Of a stretch of 64,000 bases of DNA, positions 63,116-64,000 are shown piece after piece. The stretch's first letter is position 1. Each line of letters begins with the position of its first letter. A program made the position numbers and the translations under genes. Location of the stretch: the NCBI RefSeq assembly GCF_944323605.1, contig NZ_CALUTC010000001.1, positions 186,001-250,000 on the forward strand, in the 5' to 3' direction. Under the pieces are notes generated by a model. That model saw only the letters and a list, made by a program, of their open reading frames with translations, was not told the origin of the DNA and searched no databases. This stretch comes from an uncultured Campylobacter sp. Its GTDB lineage: Bacteria; Campylobacterota; Campylobacteria; Campylobacterales; Campylobacteraceae.

Positions 63116-64000
63116 CTATCTGTTTTGAAATTTCTTTTTATTTGAAGCATATACAAAGCTTAAAACTTGTGCTACAGCTTCAAATAGCTCTCTTGGTATC
63201 ATATCATTTACTTCGCAAACTTTGTAAAGCTCTCTTGCTAATGGCGGATTTTCATATACCAAAACTCCATTTTCATAAGCTATTTCTTTGATTCTTAATG
63301 CTAAAAAATCAACCCCTTTTGCTAGAATTCTAGGAGCAGCTTCTTTGCTTGAATCGTATCTTAATGCTACGGCATAGTGTGTTGGATTTGTTATTACAAC
63401 ATCTGCACCAGCTACATCTTGCACCATTCTACGTCTTGCTGCTTCCATTTGCATTCTTCTAATTCTGCCCTTTACTTGAGGATCACCTTCCATTTGTTTG
63501 TATTCATCTTTTATTTCTTGTTTGCTCATTCTAAGCGATTTAAAATACTGAAAGCGAACTAATAACACATCAAGTATGCCTATAAAAATAAAAGCTATTA
63601 TCACTATGGCTGCTAATATTATAGCCTTTTCTCTTAGCCATATTAACTGAGATGCCATATCATAAAGCTCTACCTTTGGTAATTCCGTCATAAATTTAAG
63701 CAAGAAAACAAAAGCTATCCCAAAAACTATGCCAACTTTTAATACTATTTTTACAGATTCTATAAGTTTTTTCATAGAAAAAAGATTTTTAAGCCCTTTA
63801 ATCGGATCTATTTTGGATAGGTTTGGAGTTATTGGTTTTGTTGTAAAAATAAAGCCAAATTGCATTATATTTCCAAGAATACCGGCAATCATTATGGTTA
63901 AAACTATCGGTAAGATCATTATTACAACTTCCATTATAGTTTTTATGGTTATGGTTTGTAAAATTTTTATATCAAATTCTGTGCCTATAAACTCTTGATA
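63116..64000 (-). CDS. flhB: flagellar export switch protein FlhB, partial
   Basis: At least 294 codons; the 5' end lies past the window. Membrane helices alternate over the first half, then the cytoplasmic domain contains the autocleavage motif NPTH in VVITNPTHYAVALRY, about 80 residues before the end. FlhB switches the export apparatus from hook to filament substrates and, in Campylobacter, also takes part in sigma-54 gene control. The end EAVAQVLSFVYA is conserved. Confidence 0.95.
   Translation of the reverse strand, partial: YQEFIGTEFDIKILQTITIKTIMEVVIMILPIVLTIMIAGILGNIMQFGFIFTTKPITPNLSKIDPIKGLKNLFSMKKLIESVKIVLKVGIVFGIAFVFLLKFMTELPKVELYDMASQLIWLREKAIILAAIVIIAFIFIGILDVLLVRFQYFKSLRMSKQEIKDEYKQMEGDPQVKGRIRRMQMEAARRRMVQDVAGADVVITNPTHYAVALRYDSSKEAAPRILAKGVDFLALRIKEIAYENGVLVYENPPLARELYKVCEVNDMIPRELFEAVAQVLSFVYASNKKKFQNR

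Overview
The window is a 64 kb chromosomal segment of a Campylobacter, most likely a relative of the C. jejuni/lari branch. The case rests on very AT-rich DNA, dense operons with start/stop overlaps, and gene neighbourhoods I know from C. jejuni: nadE-lpxK-thrC-kdsB, rpsL-rpsG-fusA, hup-cysM-SCO1, ilvA-trmA-SDR-ankyrin-acnB-ogt, flpA-trmB and dsbD-ppk2-M20 peptidase. I cannot name the species.

Layout. Positions 1-7.4 kb hold a transporter tail, a metallo-hydrolase, the nadE-lpxK-thrC-kdsB run, fliP and a DUF2157/GDYXXLXY membrane pair. Positions 7.5-10.7 kb hold rpsL-rpsG-fusA and a tRNA-Arg(CCU). Positions 10.7-26.1 kb form an accessory island with a different base composition. It carries a type I restriction-modification locus (hsdR, an hsdS split by a G10 tract, hsdM), a TdeIII-like pair with a broken nuclease and an intact methyltransferase, a single-chain type IIG-like enzyme with its own G10 tract, and GMP synthetase (GuaA) DNA in three pieces. 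The glutaminase half and the synthetase half of GuaA are separate genes with a Tag-GNAT fusion gene and a lipoprotein gene between them. A third copy of only the guaA 3' end lies 5.36 kb away, so the two 3' ends bracket the TdeIII/IIG module as direct repeats.

Positions 26.2-35.9 kb return to housekeeping genes: an outer-membrane barrel, tpx, pgsA, rseP, a DsbB/DsbA-type redox pair, hup, cysM, three copper/SCO-type genes, an L,D-carboxypeptidase of the Pgp2 type, alr and a YhbP family gene. Positions 36.0-43.5 kb carry the capsule export operon kpsMTEDF, tenA and a decayed sodium:amino-acid symporter. Positions 43.5-46.7 kb carry the most original locus: three paralogous genes of an unnamed family, interleaved with a gene for an exported protein and a 5' relic of a second copy of it (A-B-A'-b-A''). 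It is preceded by two copies of an identical 25 bp block containing a good sigma-54 promoter, which suggests control with the flagellar regulon. Positions 46.8-64.0 kb are conserved chromosome ending inside flhB.

How the parts work together. The island is a defence and DNA-modification cluster with two switchable specificities and one probable orphan methyltransferase. The kps operon exports and anchors capsule, but no glycan synthesis genes are present here. The 43-46 kb locus looks like a small secreted-protein system derived by tandem duplication. Functions are inferred from sequence alone; no database search was run.
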